64,000 nt of DNA from Panagrolaimus kolymaensis. Its lineage: Eukaryota > Nematoda > Chromadorea > Rhabditida > Panagrolaimidae. The stretch covers positions 744,001 to 808,000 of the forward strand of contig JAJQJQ010000029.1 of assembly GCA_028622995.1 (NCBI GenBank). The letters are read 5' to 3'. Below are positions 10,732 to 21,843 of the stretch, piece after piece (positions within the stretch are counted from its first letter, which is position 1; each line of letters opens with the position of its first letter). Below the pieces are notes generated by a model. The model saw nothing but the letters and a program-made list of their open reading frames with translations, was not told the DNA's origin and searched no databases. The translations under genes and the position numbers were made by a program.

Positions 10732-11530
10732 TTAAGAAATTACACAATCAGGATTAAATTTTTGTTCAAATTCTCGAAGAGTATTTGCAAAGCCATCAGT
10801 TAAATGATAAGTATAACATGTTTCTATGGTTGGTATATCTTTAAAGCATCTTACTCGAGAATCAATTGCACTAAAAAGGTGAGAATTAAAAAAATCAATT
10901 TTTTTAAATAATTTTATAGCTAAATTTAACCAAGTTTCTTACTTGCATTTATCTTCATTAATTGGTTCATGAACACAAGTTTTATAATAATGTAATGCTG
11001 AATCACAACTTCCAAAATGTCTTAAAAAATATACAGCTGAAAAATATAATATAATTAAAAATATTATAAATAAAGTAATAAAAAAATTTTAAAAACAAAT
11101 TTTAACTTACGTGAAAGATTTATACCGCAAAAATATTGAATCAAAGCATCCTCAGCCAAAAAGCTTTTACTATATTGTGAATCAATTCCAAAAACTTTGG
11201 AAAATGTTTCAGAATTCAAGCAATCTTTATTATTATAGATTCCCACGCATTTTGTTTTATCAATGAATGCTCTAAAAAATTAAATTAAAAATATCAAGCT
11301 AAAATAAATAATTTAATTAAAAGTTAATCTTACTTGCAAATAGGTTTAGAATCCAATTTTTCTGTATAATAATAATAAAAAAAATCTGGTATATCTTTTG
11401 CTTCTAAAGTTTTTAACATATTTTCATAACATTGTTTCACACCCTTTTCACCTCGAGAATCACATTTTTGAGAATAAATAAAATTAATAAATTCAAAAGA
11501 AATAAATAAAACAAAAATTAAATGTTTCAT
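10732..11530 (-). CDS. divergent CDSRGE-family secreted protein with first intron lost
   Basis: Exons complement(10732-10870, 10943-11036, 11111-11271, 11334-11530), 196 residues. Exon 1 reads straight from the signal peptide (ending NFIYSQ) through KCDSRGEKGVKQCY, so the intron after GEM found in every paralog is absent. Conversely, the C-terminal half is split by an extra intron (10871-10942). The central motif is CVGIYNNKDCLN in place of CLGxxYExxCLN, and the C-terminal half has its own Cys pattern (GSCDSALHYYKTC, RCFKDIPTIETC). This is the most divergent full-length member in the window. Confidence 0.83.
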
Positions 11531-12135
11531 TATTATTGTATTTTTTATAAAATAACAATTTTACAAAATTCAACAAAAAATTTTTTCTGCTTTTAAAAAC
11601 ATGAAAAAGTTTTAGAAGGCGTGGTCGATTTTTAGAGCTGTGAGTACTTTAACGATGTGTCAACAACAACCTTTTACTTGAAAAACACTTTTTTTAACGC
11701 AAATATGTATGTTTTGTAAATGAAAAATAAATGACGACGTCTATAAAATCTTAAATTCCCTAATTCTTTAGTTTTTTTTTTCTTTTTAGAAAAAAGAGTG
11801 GGCTTGAAATATTTGTAAAAAAGAAGAAGAAAAAAACAAAGAAAAGATTTAGAGAAAACTTTTTTGACTACAAAAAAAAAAAACAATTACTAAACTTTTA
11901 ACCAAGAAACATAAATGGAAATTTAAAAAATTATCAAAACTTATATCGCTGAATTTTTTGTTGCTTTAAAACCGTGTTTTCATGTTGTTGTTTTTCTTTC
12001 AAAAATAAATAATTATTCATTTGAGAAGTCACCTAAACTCTAAAGTTGTGATTTACAAGCGATAAACAATTCTATAATAATTTATTTTAGTAATAAAAAA
12101 ATAAATCGATGTACATACAACAAATTAAAAATGTC
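11531..12135. other. intergenic, AT-rich
   Basis: A variant CCACGCCTTC box on the minus strand (about 11614-11624) with TTTTAAAAG (about 11589-11597) may be the promoter of the 10732-11530 gene. The rest shows no gene. Confidence 0.45.
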
Positions 12136-12798
12136 TTATGCTACAATAATAATATCATTTTTATCTTTAAGAGTATCTTCTTTAATTAAAGATTTAAAAT
12201 ATTTTCGAGTTCGAAATATCACGATAAAAGCAAAAATGGTGTAAATTGTTAAAAAAATTACAATTCCAGCCGAAATAAAAAATGCCAAATGAATAACTGA
12301 AAAATAGAAGTTTATTACCTTTTTTATTTTTTGAGAAACAAAAAGTAAAAATTACCATTTACTGCTTTTTCGATGTTTTCATCAAATTTTTCAGCAAAAA
12401 CTTTTCTATCAAAATCTGTATTAAAAAGTTTTTCAATTCGTTGAGGAAGGATTATTCCAACAAGAAGAAAACCAATAAAATATAAAATTTTACAAAATAT
12501 GTCAATACCCTAAAATTTAAATACTATTTTTTCTTTTTTTTTTATGTTTTAAAAAACTTACAAAGAAAATAAGAGCTGGAAGTAAGAAAGTTGGATTTTC
12601 TTTACAAATTCCAATTAAAACCAAAATATAAATAATTAGTGAGAAAGAAGCCAAAGGAATATAATACCAATAAAATATTGATGAAAATAATGAAAGTATT
12701 GAAGCAATAATAACCAAAATGGAAAATGCAATTCCAATGATTGAAACGAATGTTGCGCAACTTTTTACATGGAAACAGCAACATTGATTTGAAACCAT
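12136..12798 (-). CDS. four-TM nematode membrane protein, copy B
   Basis: Exons complement(12136-12296, 12356-12509, 12562-12798), 183 residues. The N-terminus is MVSNQCCCFHVKSC, followed by four hydrophobic helices in the same positions as copies A and C. Exon 2 is longer than in the paralogs (154 nt against 109), adding a charged hydrophilic loop around FNTDFDRKVFAEKF before the last helix. The basic FRTRKYFKS motif follows TM4, and the C-terminal tail (KDKNDIIIVA) is also longer. The upstream element is at 12924-12977. Confidence 0.85.
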
Positions 12799-13618
12799 AG
12801 CTTAATATTTTTTAAATTATGTTTTTCTGCCAAACAAGAAAATAATTAACGAAGACGCAGCTTCTTTTTTTGCTTTAAATACTTTCTTGAAAACCTAATT
12901 TTCTTTGAGACAAAAGAAAAAGGCGTGGTATTTACTTTATTTCTCGAAGTTCATGTAAGAGTTAAATCCATTCGTCATTAACCAACTTCCTTACTACCTG
13001 TTCTGGTATGTAAAAAATGTTTGTTTGTTTTTTTTGTAGCCAAGAATTACACTCGAAAAAAGAGCTTCCTTTTTTTCCTTTTGTTTTACATTTATTTTAG
13101 CCCACAATTTTTTTTTGTTAAGTATTCCTGGAGTCGAGGCATTTTATGCGTCATTTTCCTTACGTTTTTTTTTAAAAACACATTCGTTTATTTTATTTTG
13201 TAATGTAAAAGTTTTAAAACAAATAGAAAATTCTGTTTACTAAAAACTTATGTAGGTAGCATCTGTGTTCTGCAACCTCTTTAAGTTGTTCTTAGCTTAC
13301 TTTTGACTTCTCTCATTTAAATTTGTGTGTTTATCTTAAAAAATTAAAATCAAGCGACATTGTCAAAAATAAACTTCAGAATTAGTTTGCTTAAAATTTT
13401 TTGTTTGCTTTAAAATATAATGCTTTGGAAATTTTTTTCCATACATTTATTTGTTTTTTCCCTTTTGTTCAACTTAAAGGCCGCCTTTTTTTTGTTGAAT
13501 CACTTTTAAGCATCGATTTTTTCTTTTATTGTTTCTTCGTTCGTTATTTAACTAATTTTTTTGCTTTTCTTTCTGGTTGCATTTATTTTATTTTTCCTTT
13601 CAGTTCTTAAAAACAAAA
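12799..13618. other. intergenic between divergent genes
   Basis: Holds the upstream element at 12924-12977 for the four-TM gene B. 12990-13618 is AT-rich and must contain the promoter of the plus-strand LITAF-like gene; no other gene seen. Confidence 0.55.
12924..12977 (-). promoter_or_regulatory. shared upstream element, copy 2 (four-TM gene B)
   Basis: Same string as 5637-5690, including the TTCGAGAAATAAAG core, 125 bp before the ATG. The homology to copy A continues on the gene side through about 12880. Confidence 0.7.
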
Positions 13619-14098
13619 ATGTCTAATTTTAATGAAACTAAAAATAATTCTATTTATCCTGAATCTGATTCAATGCCCCATCAGCCACAGCCTGAACAAC
13701 GTAAAAACTTTTGCTTCTTTTTTTTTTGAAATAAAAACATTCTTTTTTTTTTCAGCTGAAAAAATTATCTTAGGTCCTCCAATTTATACGGTTATGCCTG
13801 TTCCTCCCCCTTTTAAACAACATCCACTTGGACTGGTCTGCCCTAAATGTAATGAAACCATCCAAACTCGAATTGAATTTACAAATGGTTTACTTACATG
13901 GTTACTTTGTGGTGTCTGCATAATTTTTGGGTGACTTTTAGTTTTTTTTAAAACATTTTTTTTAAAATAATGGATTTAATTTTTAGATTGATTCTTGGAT
14001 GTTGTTTAATTCCATTTTGCATTGATGGCTGTAAAGATGCTGAACATTATTGCCCCAAATGTAATTCATATCTTGGAAAATATAAACGAATTAGTTAA
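13619..14098 (+). CDS. LITAF-domain (zf-LITAF-like) membrane-associated protein
   Basis: Exons 13619-13700, 13756-13930 and 13987-14098 encode 122 residues. The order is a proline/glutamine-rich N-terminus, a PPPFKQHP linker, VCPKCNETIQTR, a hydrophobic stretch LLTWLLCGVCIIFGLILGCCLIPFC, then DAEHYCPKCNSYLGKYKR. The two CPxC knuckles flanking a membrane-inserting helix define the LITAF/SIMPLE domain, in which four cysteines bind zinc and the helix anchors the protein to endosomal/lysosomal membranes. Length (about 120 aa) fits the animal family. It lies head-to-head with the four-TM gene. Confidence 0.9.
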
Positions 14099-15105
14099 TT
14101 TAAAACATTATCTTTAATTTTTGCTTTTAATTTCTTGGATTTTTTTTTTATTATTTCTCTTTTTTTTTTGACTATTTTATATAACGAAAATTTGTTTCAT
14201 TTTATAAACATTTTTATTTTAAAAAATGGTTGACAACACTTTCTTTTCAATGTAAACACAAACATAACAAAAGTTGAGTTGTCGCTGCAGAATTAAAAGT
14301 TGACGAACGTGACTTTAGAATAAAAAATATTAATAAAAGGGTTTTGTGTTTTTTCTTTGTAGATAATTTTATCAACAAAATCTCAAAATTTGAAAATTTT
14401 ATAATTATTTTTTGTTTTTGGTGTGAAATTTACCATAACACAATGACACCAAGCTTTTTTGTGTACAAATAAACACATTTTGAGAATATGCTATTTATTT
14501 ACAAATAAAAAAAAGATGGATAAAATAAAATTGTTTTGAACAAATCAAGAATAAAATCAACGAAGGATGTTTTTTTATGTGAAATTTTTTGCTACAAAAA
14601 ACAAACATTCTTTAAATATCTGAAAATAATTGAAATGACGAATGGTTTTAACTTTTACATGAACTTCGAGAAATAAAGTAAATACCACGTTTTTTTCGGA
14701 AAGAAAAAAAATGATTTGTACCACTTTTCGATATTCTTCAAAATAACATTAAGATAATTTTACTGTCTTTTACAATTTCAAAAAAAAAATTTATTTTTGT
14801 ATCCAATTTATAAAAAATTGTAAGTCAAAAAAAACTTCTATATGGACCAAGTATTTATCTATTTTTATAACTATATAATTATAATTAAATCTCCTAAAGA
14901 TATAATAAACGATCATACATAAATCTAAAATAAAAGATAATAATGAGGGTTCTCAATTACAATTCAACTTCCAAAGATAATTGAAAAGTCTGCCAATATT
15001 ATTTCAGTTTAAATATTACTCTACTCCTGTACTAATCAAATTTGAATACACGGGTACTACTCCGATTTTTTACTCAAATATAAACTTTTGAAAACCAACC
15101 AAATA
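14099..15105. other. intergenic with an orphaned upstream element
   Basis: The shared element lies at 14636-14689, but there is no start codon of a family gene at the usual distance (about 14815-14840). The first recognisable coding DNA is the broken exon at 15106. No gene in this stretch. Confidence 0.55.
14636..14689 (+). promoter_or_regulatory. shared upstream element, copy 3 (in front of a pseudogene)
   Basis: Plus-strand copy running from TGACGAATGG through ACTTCGAGAAATAAAG to TACCACG. The CTACAAAAAACAAACATTC string that also precedes other copies lies at about 14592. Downstream is only the start-less CDSRGE pseudogene. Confidence 0.6.
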
Positions 15106-15828
15106 CTGCTTTTTTGAATGTTGTTTATTCTCAAGAATGTGATTCCCGAGGCGAAATGGTAAAAATAATTTAATTTAAATTTTTTTATAAATTTTAAATA
15201 ATGTCTTTTTTAGGGATTGAAAAAATGTTATTCTTTGGATTTATTAAAAGATTTAAAAAAGGTTTCCGAATCAACCATTTTTGATTTTAAAAATATTTGC
15301 AAGTAAGATTTAATAACATTAATAAGTTCAAAGCGTAGAAAATGTTTTTGAAGCAGCAAAAATAAAATTTAATTATAAAATAATTTTTTTGTTTTTTAGA
15401 AAAATCTCTCAAAAATCAGAATGTCTTGGAATTGAATATGAAGAAAATTGTGTAAACATTGAAACTTTTCAAAAAGTTTTTCAATTAACTGAAGATAATG
15501 CTGTTGGAGTTTTATCCTCTGATTTTTTGTTACAATATTTATGCTCAAAAAATAGTTAATTTTTTAAAAAACATAATTAAAAAATTTACTTTAAAAAAGT
15601 TTATTATTTTTAGTTTCTGATAAAGATTTGGAATGTTTAAGGAAAATCAATCTTGATAAAGAATGTTCAAATAAAGCTATTACCGATGATGTATGTAAAT
15701 CTATTAATGAATCAAGCTAATGTGTTAAAAATGCTATAAATAAAACATGCAAAAATGAGACATTAGGTCAAAATTTCTATGATGCCTTTGATTATTCTAC
15801 AAAGAAAATATTTCCATTTTGTAAATAA
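15106..15828 (+). pseudogene. CDSRGE-family pseudogene (no start codon; internal stop)
   Basis: Pieces are ~15106-15158 (second half of the signal-peptide exon, LNVVYSQECDSRGEM), 15214-15302, 15400-15554 and 15614-15828. Splice sites and frame are intact across exons 2-4. Two lesions are visible: the first half of exon 1, with its ATG, is replaced by unrelated AT-rich DNA with an in-frame TAA just upstream, and the last exon has TAA where a paralog has a GAA-type codon (NESS-stop-CVKNA). The remaining residues still match the family well, so the loss is recent. Confidence 0.8.
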
Positions 15829-16551
15829 TTTTTTATGTTTTTGTTTGTATTTTTTCAAAAGTTTTTTAACGTGATTTCGTTGTTTTATAAAATAAAAATA
15901 GTTTTTTTAAAAACTTGTTTAAAAAACTTTTAAAAATATATAAGCAACACAAAGTTTATTTGTTTGCAAATAAAAATCAAATCATTATTAGTCTACACTT
16001 TAAAATTAACACTTTTTTAAGTTTCTAAATTTTTCTTTACTTAAAGAATTTTATTTTATTTTAACCATGATAATTGCTTTAAAATTTACGAGATCCTTTC
16101 ATTTTGTTTGGTATTGTTTGTTTTTCTATACCATTTTGCATTGATGAATGGAAAACCGCCCAAAATAAAATTTATTTCTTGTAAAGTATTTAACGAATAA
16201 GTCAATAAAATTTTTTTTCTTTAATTTTCGTTTAATGTCTTTTATGTGTTTTGTTTCATTTTTCTTTTTTTTTACTACAAAAAAACGAACATTTATACTA
16301 AATAGAAAAAAGTGGACGAATGATGGATGGTTTTTTAAATACTCTCACTTTCACTTGTTTGAAAAAAATGCGCAAAGATAAAGTTTTTGTTTTTGAAAGA
16401 AAAAAGTTTTTTGTCTTATTTAGCAAATAAAAAAATATTGCAAATAAAAATGTCCATTACCCATGTTTTCCGTGTCGCAGTATAAAATTTGAAATAACAA
16501 AGTAAAAAAAAAATAAAATAAAATCAAAGTCTTGAATTGTTCAAGAAAAAA
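15829..16551. other. intergenic, AT-rich
   Basis: A weak relative of the upstream module (CTACAAAAAAACGAACATT at about 16275, GGACGAATGATGG at about 16313) precedes the next gene. TATA-like AGTATAAAATT lies at about 16479. No gene seen. Confidence 0.45.
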
Positions 16552-17504
16552 ATGAATGCTTTTGTTTTTATTTTTATTACAATTTTTGCTTTTTTGAATG
16601 TTAGTAATTCACAAGAATGTGATTTTTGGGGTGAAGTGGTAGAACATTTAATTTATTAATTCTCTTACAAATAATGTTATAATTATTTTTTAGACTTTAA
16701 AATATTGTTATTCTCCAAATTTATTGATTGATTTAATAAAATTCACCAATGGATCTTTTGTTTATGATAAAGCTCTTTGCAAGTAGGCGGATTTTTTTTT
16801 CATTTTAACTATCAAAATTCAGTAAATTTCATGTTAATTTATTCCTGGTTTAATTAATGTAACTATCTAATTTTTTAGAAAAATTAAACAAAAATCTCAA
16901 TGTCTTGGAAACAATTTTACCGAAAGTTGTTTAAATGTTTCAACTTATGCAAAAGTTTTTGAATTATCTTTTGATGATTCTGTTGGATTATTATTAAGTG
17001 AGCTTATGTTACAGCAAATTTGTTTGAAAAATGGTTAGTCTTTTTTTTTATGATCAAAGCAATAAAAAAAACTTAAAACTTAAAATAGTTTTTTTAGTTT
17101 CCGATAATATTTTTAAATGCTTAAATGAAGTTACCCGTGATTTACTACAATGCAAATATAAAAGTGAAGAGCAGGATTGTCCATCGACCGCACGCAAGCG
17201 ACGAGGTATTTTCAAGTTTTTGAGGCGCAATTATAGGCCCCCCAATCGGGTCTTGTCGACAAGCACAGAAGATAATTCTGAAGATCTCAATTTTTCCCAA
17301 AATTGGCACCCAGCAAGCATAAAGCCAGTGGAAAAAATCAAAACAACCAACATTGATAAGAGCAATCCATGTGAATATTTTAAATCAAAAGCTGAATATG
17401 CCCAAAATGCTATAAGCAAAAGATGCGGAAATGAGAGTTTGGCCCAAATTTTTTATGATGCTTTTGATTATTCTGCAAAAAAAGTATTTCCATTTTGTAA
17501 ATAA
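16552..17504 (+). CDS. CDSRGE-family secreted protein with a basic, furin-site-bearing insert
   Basis: Exons 16552-16638, 16694-16782, 16879-17033 and 17098-17504 encode 245 residues. Exon 1 is a signal peptide ending LNVSNSQ, then ECDFWGEV (CDSRGE has become CDFWGE). Exons 2-3 are ordinary (KYCYSPN, CLGNNFTESCLNV). Exon 4 is nearly double length: between the usual CLNEV segment and the usual CEYFKSKAEYAQNA..RCGN segment lies an insert of about 70 residues (about 17150-17370). It opens with ARKRRGIFKFLRRNYRPPNR, which contains a furin-type RKRR site and a strongly cationic stretch, and continues acidic/Ser-rich. The insert is visibly richer in G and C than its surroundings. No paralog has it. 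Confidence 0.85.
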
Positions 17505-18035
17505 TTTTTAATGTTTTTGTTTGTATGTATGAGTTTAACTTTTTTTGAAAGAATAAATGAATAAATATATGTATAACATCTTAAATTTTTGCTTACTCAA
17601 TTTTTTACAAAGTTTTAAAAAGATTAAAACCCATTCGTCATTCGAACTTCTATTATGAGAAGAATGTTTGGATTTTTGTAGTCAAGATTACTCAAAAAAA
17701 AGTGGGCTAACAACCCCAGCAAAAGAAAGCAAACAATAAAAACTTTTATGTGTGAATCTTTAACTACAAAAAATATTTTTTTTTAAAACTGAAATACGTC
17801 ATAAAAAAGTTTTAGATTTTGCTTGATTTTTTCTTTAAGATTGTGTAAACACGCCACATCATTTTTTCTGATTGAAAATAAGTTGCTTGTTGTAGAGATG
17901 TAATATTTAAAAAAATAACACTGAAAACAAAATGCATATATCCCGCCCATCATTTTAGCGATATAAAAATGAGTCCAACAATGTTAAAAAACTCAAAACT
18001 TTTCCAATATAACTTTAAATTAACAGTAAATAAGA
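17505..18035. other. intergenic with promoter of the small peptide gene
   Basis: A CATTCGTCATTCG string at 17633-17645 and its flank look like part of the upstream module in reverse. 17942-17970 is the core promoter of the next gene. No other gene seen. Confidence 0.45.
17942..17970 (+). promoter_or_regulatory. CCGCC box and TATA box of the 18036 peptide gene
   Basis: TCCCGCCCAT followed by CGATATAAAAATG, 66 bp upstream of the ATG. The same two-part arrangement as the CDSRGE genes, but in front of an unrelated peptide gene. Confidence 0.55.
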
Positions 18036-18405
18036 ATGCGTTATTTAATCATTAGTTTTATTTTTGTTTTTGTTGCTCTTGCTTATTTTTCTGGTAAGTT
18101 AAAGAAATTTATTGAATTGTAACAATTATTAAAACATTTATTTTTTTCTTTTAGAACCAATCTCAGCAGAATTAGTTGAAAAATGCGACTTTCATTGTCG
18201 TCTCCCTTCACAAGGAGGAGGAGAGGATGGTGTTGCCACATGTTGTCGGAATCAAGGATATAGTGAAGGTGGAAATTGTGTTGAAAACAAAGCTGATTGC
18301 ATACAAAATAATGATTCCATCAATTCACGCAATCGCAAAATAAAAAAATTGAATTTAGCTAAAATTATTGCTAAAAAAATAATCAGTAAAAAAATTGGTC
18401 GATAA
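18036..18405 (+). CDS. small secreted cysteine-rich peptide precursor with cationic C-terminal helix
   Basis: Exons 18036-18093 and 18155-18405 encode 102 residues. A signal peptide of about 23 residues (hydrophobic IISFIFVFVALAYF) is followed by a six-cysteine module CDFHC..TCCRNQGYSEGGNC..DC. The CxxxC, CC and GYxxGxxC elements recall compact disulphide peptides of the defensin/CS-alpha-beta kind, although the exact fold is uncertain. The last 24 residues, RKIKKLNLAKIIAKKIISKK and flank, have alternating Lys and Ile/Leu and would form an amphipathic cationic helix. Antimicrobial activity is an inference. A relative lies at 21575-21843. Confidence 0.8.
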
Positions 18406-18721
18406 AATTATAAATTAATTGTTCACCATTAAATTATTTTTTACGGGTTGAATTTTTTGTGTTTTATTCTATCTTTTTTTTTACATTAAAAAATATTTTA
18501 AGCTAAATAAAAATTAATAAATGATGAATCGTTTTAAACTTCTTTTTTTTGAATGGCTTGAAAATTGCACAAAGAAAAACTTGTTTTGAAAAAAAAAGTA
18601 ATGAAAAAAGTTTTTAAGTAAATAAATACAACACATTGGGCCTTGATTTTTTTGTTGTTTTTTATGTATATAAAAACAATGTAAGAATAAAATAAGATTT
18701 TCAATTCTAAAAAAAAAAAAA
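18406..18721. other. intergenic with TATA box
   Basis: A TGTATATAAAAAC sequence at about 18664-18676 is the likely TATA box of the three-domain gene, about 45 bp before its ATG. Nothing else seen. Confidence 0.5.
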
Positions 18722-20955
18722 ATGAAAGTTTTATTCGTTATCTTTATTTCAATTTTTGGTTTTTTGAATGTTGTTTATTCTCAACAATGTGATTCTTAAG
18801 GCGAAATGGTAAACATACTTAAATATAATTATGGGAATTCTATAAGTAACATTTTTTAGAGATTAAAGCATTGTTATGTCTCTTTTAATAATGATGTTAC
18901 AAAACTTAAAAATGACTCAAGTATTGGGGAAATTTGCAAGTAAGTTATTTTCTCAATTTTATCCAATAAGTTAGAAATATTTGAAGAAAAAAATACGAGT
19001 AAATGCAAATTTTGAATAATTTTTTATAAATCTAATTTTGTAGAATAATTAATCAAAAATCTACATGTCTTGGAGGTGAATATGAAGAAAAGTGTTTAAC
19101 CACCGATACTTTTCAAAAGGTTTTTGGAATATCTTTTGATGAGGCGTACTCAGCTTTATCCAAGAATTTTATATTACAACAAATGTGCTTGAAAAAGGGT
19201 TATTTAATTTTTTAATTAGCTAAGAAAGGTATTTTATATAAAAAAATTTATTATTTTTAGTTTCCGATAAAGATATCAAATGCTTTAATGAAGTTAATCT
19301 CGAAAAAGAATGTTCACATATACCAACAATAATAACCCGTGACGATTGTGACTACATTAAATTAAAAGCAAAATGTTTCAAAAATGTTATTAGTAAAACA
19401 TGCAATAATAATAATTGGGGTCAACTTTATTACGATGCCTTTAATTATTCAATTAAAAAAATAGTTCCATTTTGTTTTGTAAAGAAAAATATTTTATCAG
19501 AATGTGAAATGGTAGAAAAATTTAATTATAAATAAAATGTTCGATTTTTTCTTAAATAAAAAATAATACTTTTTAGGAATTAAAGAAATGTTATTCTTCT
19601 GGTTTAAAGAATGATTTTAAAAACATATTAAATGGATCAACTTTTGTGGTTTTATCAAATATTTGCAAGTAAATTTTTTTTATTTCAAAAAATTATTCCT
19701 TGGTTCTTCTCAGTTGAAAATATGTATTCATAAACACAGCAAATTTAATTGTGAAAATTTTTTTATTAAATTTTTTCAGCAAAATTAACCAAAGATCTCA
19801 ATGCCTTGGAAATGATTATATAGAATCATGTTTAAACATTCAAAGCTTTTCAAAATTCTTTGAAATACCAAATGTTGATGCCGGTGGACTTTTAACTGCT
19901 GATTTGTGGTTGCAGCATTTATGCTCAAGAAATGGTTATTAGTTCTATTAATTAAATCAAAAAAAGATTGATTTTAAAAAATTCAATACTTTTTAGTTTC
20001 GGACAAAGATTTTAAGTGTCTAAATGAAGTCAATCTGGATAAAGAATGTCCAAGAAAAAAATTAAATGACTCATCAACCAGCAGCAATCCAGGTGATTCC
20101 ATTTATTCCGATGCTAAATGCGCTAAAAATGCTATAACCAAAATATGCAATAATAATAATTTGGGTGAAATATACTATGATGCCTTTGATTATTCGATAA
20201 AAAAATTATTTCCCAACTATCCTAGACCAGAAATGGTATAATTTTAATTAATTAATTAATAAAAAGAATTTTCCAAATAATTCTAAAACATTACATATTT
20301 TCAGGTATTAAAAAAATGTTATTCATCCGATTTAATTGAAGATTTTACAAAAATTAAAGAAAATTCATCTTTTGTTGATTTTTTAAATGTTTGCAAGTAA
20401 GATTTTAATTATATTTTTATTTAGCCACAAAAGAAAGTAAGCTCCTTTATTCGACTATATTAATGATTGCCGAAATAAAAAAATGTATTTTGAAAAATAT
20501 GTAGTTTAAAAATTTTTTTATAGAAAACTAAACCAAAAAACTCTATGTCTTGAAAATTATCAGCAAAGTAGAATAAATGTTTCAAGTTTTGCAAAAGCAT
20601 TGCAACTGCCTTTTAAGGATGCACTTGGATTTTTATATATTGATTATATGTTGCAACATGAATGCTCAAAAAATAGTTAATTTTATTTAAAAAAAGCATT
20701 TAAAAAGTGTTTTAAAAAATTAATTAATTTTTAGTTTCTAATCAAGATTTCAAATGTATTTATAGTATTAACCTTGATAAAGAATGCCCACAAAAATCTT
20801 TACCTGGCCATGTATGTGAATCCATAACTTCGTCAGCTGAATGTGGCAAAAATTTTATTATTAAAACATGTGGCGGCAATGGCAAGAATAATTTGGGTCA
20901 AATTTTTTATGATGCATTTCTATATTCAACAAAAATATTATTTCCCTTTTGTTAA
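18722..20955 (+). pseudogene. three-domain tandem CDSRGE-family gene with a stop codon in exon 1
   Basis: Ten exons: 18722-18808, 18860-18939, 19044-19198, 19261-19511, 19577-19668, 19780-19934, 19997-20235, 20305-20396, 20524-20675, 20735-20955 (508 codons). After the signal peptide (ends LNVVYSQ) the usual CDSRGEM reads CDS-stop-GEM (TAA for CGA). Apart from that, the frame is open through three successive copies of the domain. Domain 1 runs into domain 2 via PFCFVKKNILSECEM, and domain 2 into domain 3 via LFPNYPRPEM, each junction replacing an ancestral stop and signal exon. Domain 3 has lost a cysteine in its CLG..C motif (CLENYQQSRINV). It may be a fresh pseudogene, a polymorphic null allele, or a base error in an active tandem-fusion gene. 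Confidence 0.75.
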
Positions 20956-21574
20956 TATTTTTTGACTTTTTTATATTCATTGTTGTACTGAAATAAAATA
21001 GCCAGGAATTTTTTTTTTGGTATATTATAAGCTAGCCTTCTTCTAAATGCCAGAGAAATCGTTGTTGAAAAGTTAAGAAAAAAAGAATATTATTATTATT
21101 TTTATAAACATTGATGATGTGATGAGAATGCAATAATAGCGTTATTAAAGCGGCCATTATTCACCGAAGGAGTTATGCAAGCGGAAAAGGATGAGGAAGT
21201 GAAGAAAAGTTAGATGACGTGAAGGTAATAATAAAGTAAACACAAGAAAACTAACTCACGTAGGTGTGCGTGCGGGTGGCTAATTTTATTTAGTTTGAAA
21301 CTTTTTTCACTGTCAACAGGCAATCGTTTGTCATCGCTTCGACGAATTTTTTAAACAAACAAACTTCAGAGATTTGCGGAATTCCTTGATCTTAAATTAA
21401 ATGGCGGTGATTTGTGATTATGTAAAAACATTCCAAATTCCATTGAATCCTATAAAAGAGTTTTTTGATATCAGTCTAATCATCCTTATTTCTCACTTTG
21501 TTATATTTTCATTGTAATCACATTTCAGCCATATATCTTTCAAAAATTTTTGTAATTAAACTTCTTTTTTAAAA
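20956..21574. other. intergenic
   Basis: Less AT-rich than its surroundings at about 21120-21340, but without a convincing ORF. CCTATAAAAGAG at about 21449 is a probable TATA box; it lies about 115 bp before the next ATG. Confidence 0.45.
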
Positions 21575-21843
21575 ATGCGTTTTATTTGGGCTTCATTTTT
21601 CTTGGTTATTTTATTCGGTGAGTTTTATTATTTTTTTTTTATTGAAATTCTTTTTTTTGAAAAAAATAATTTATAGCCACCTTTTTATTGGTTATTATTG
21701 ACGCCAGTCCACCCTACGATGCTTGCACCGAAACATGTTTCAATGTTGGAACGGTTGAAGAATGCTGTAAAGCTCATGGATATAAAGCTGGATGGTGTGG
21801 AGATAATGGGGTTTATAAAGCTGCTTATTGTTCATCGACATGA
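21575..21843 (+). CDS. small secreted six-cysteine peptide
   Basis: Exons 21575-21617 and 21677-21843 encode 69 residues. A signal peptide (ASFFLVILFATFLLVIIDAS) is interrupted by an intron at the same kind of position as in the 18036 gene. The mature peptide of about 40 residues is CTETCFNVGTVEECCKAHGY, then KAGWCGDNGVYKAAYCSST. The cysteine order CxxxC..CC..GYxxxxC..C matches the module of the 18036 gene, but the cationic tail is missing. The two are probably paralogous effector or defence peptides; function unproven. Confidence 0.8.
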
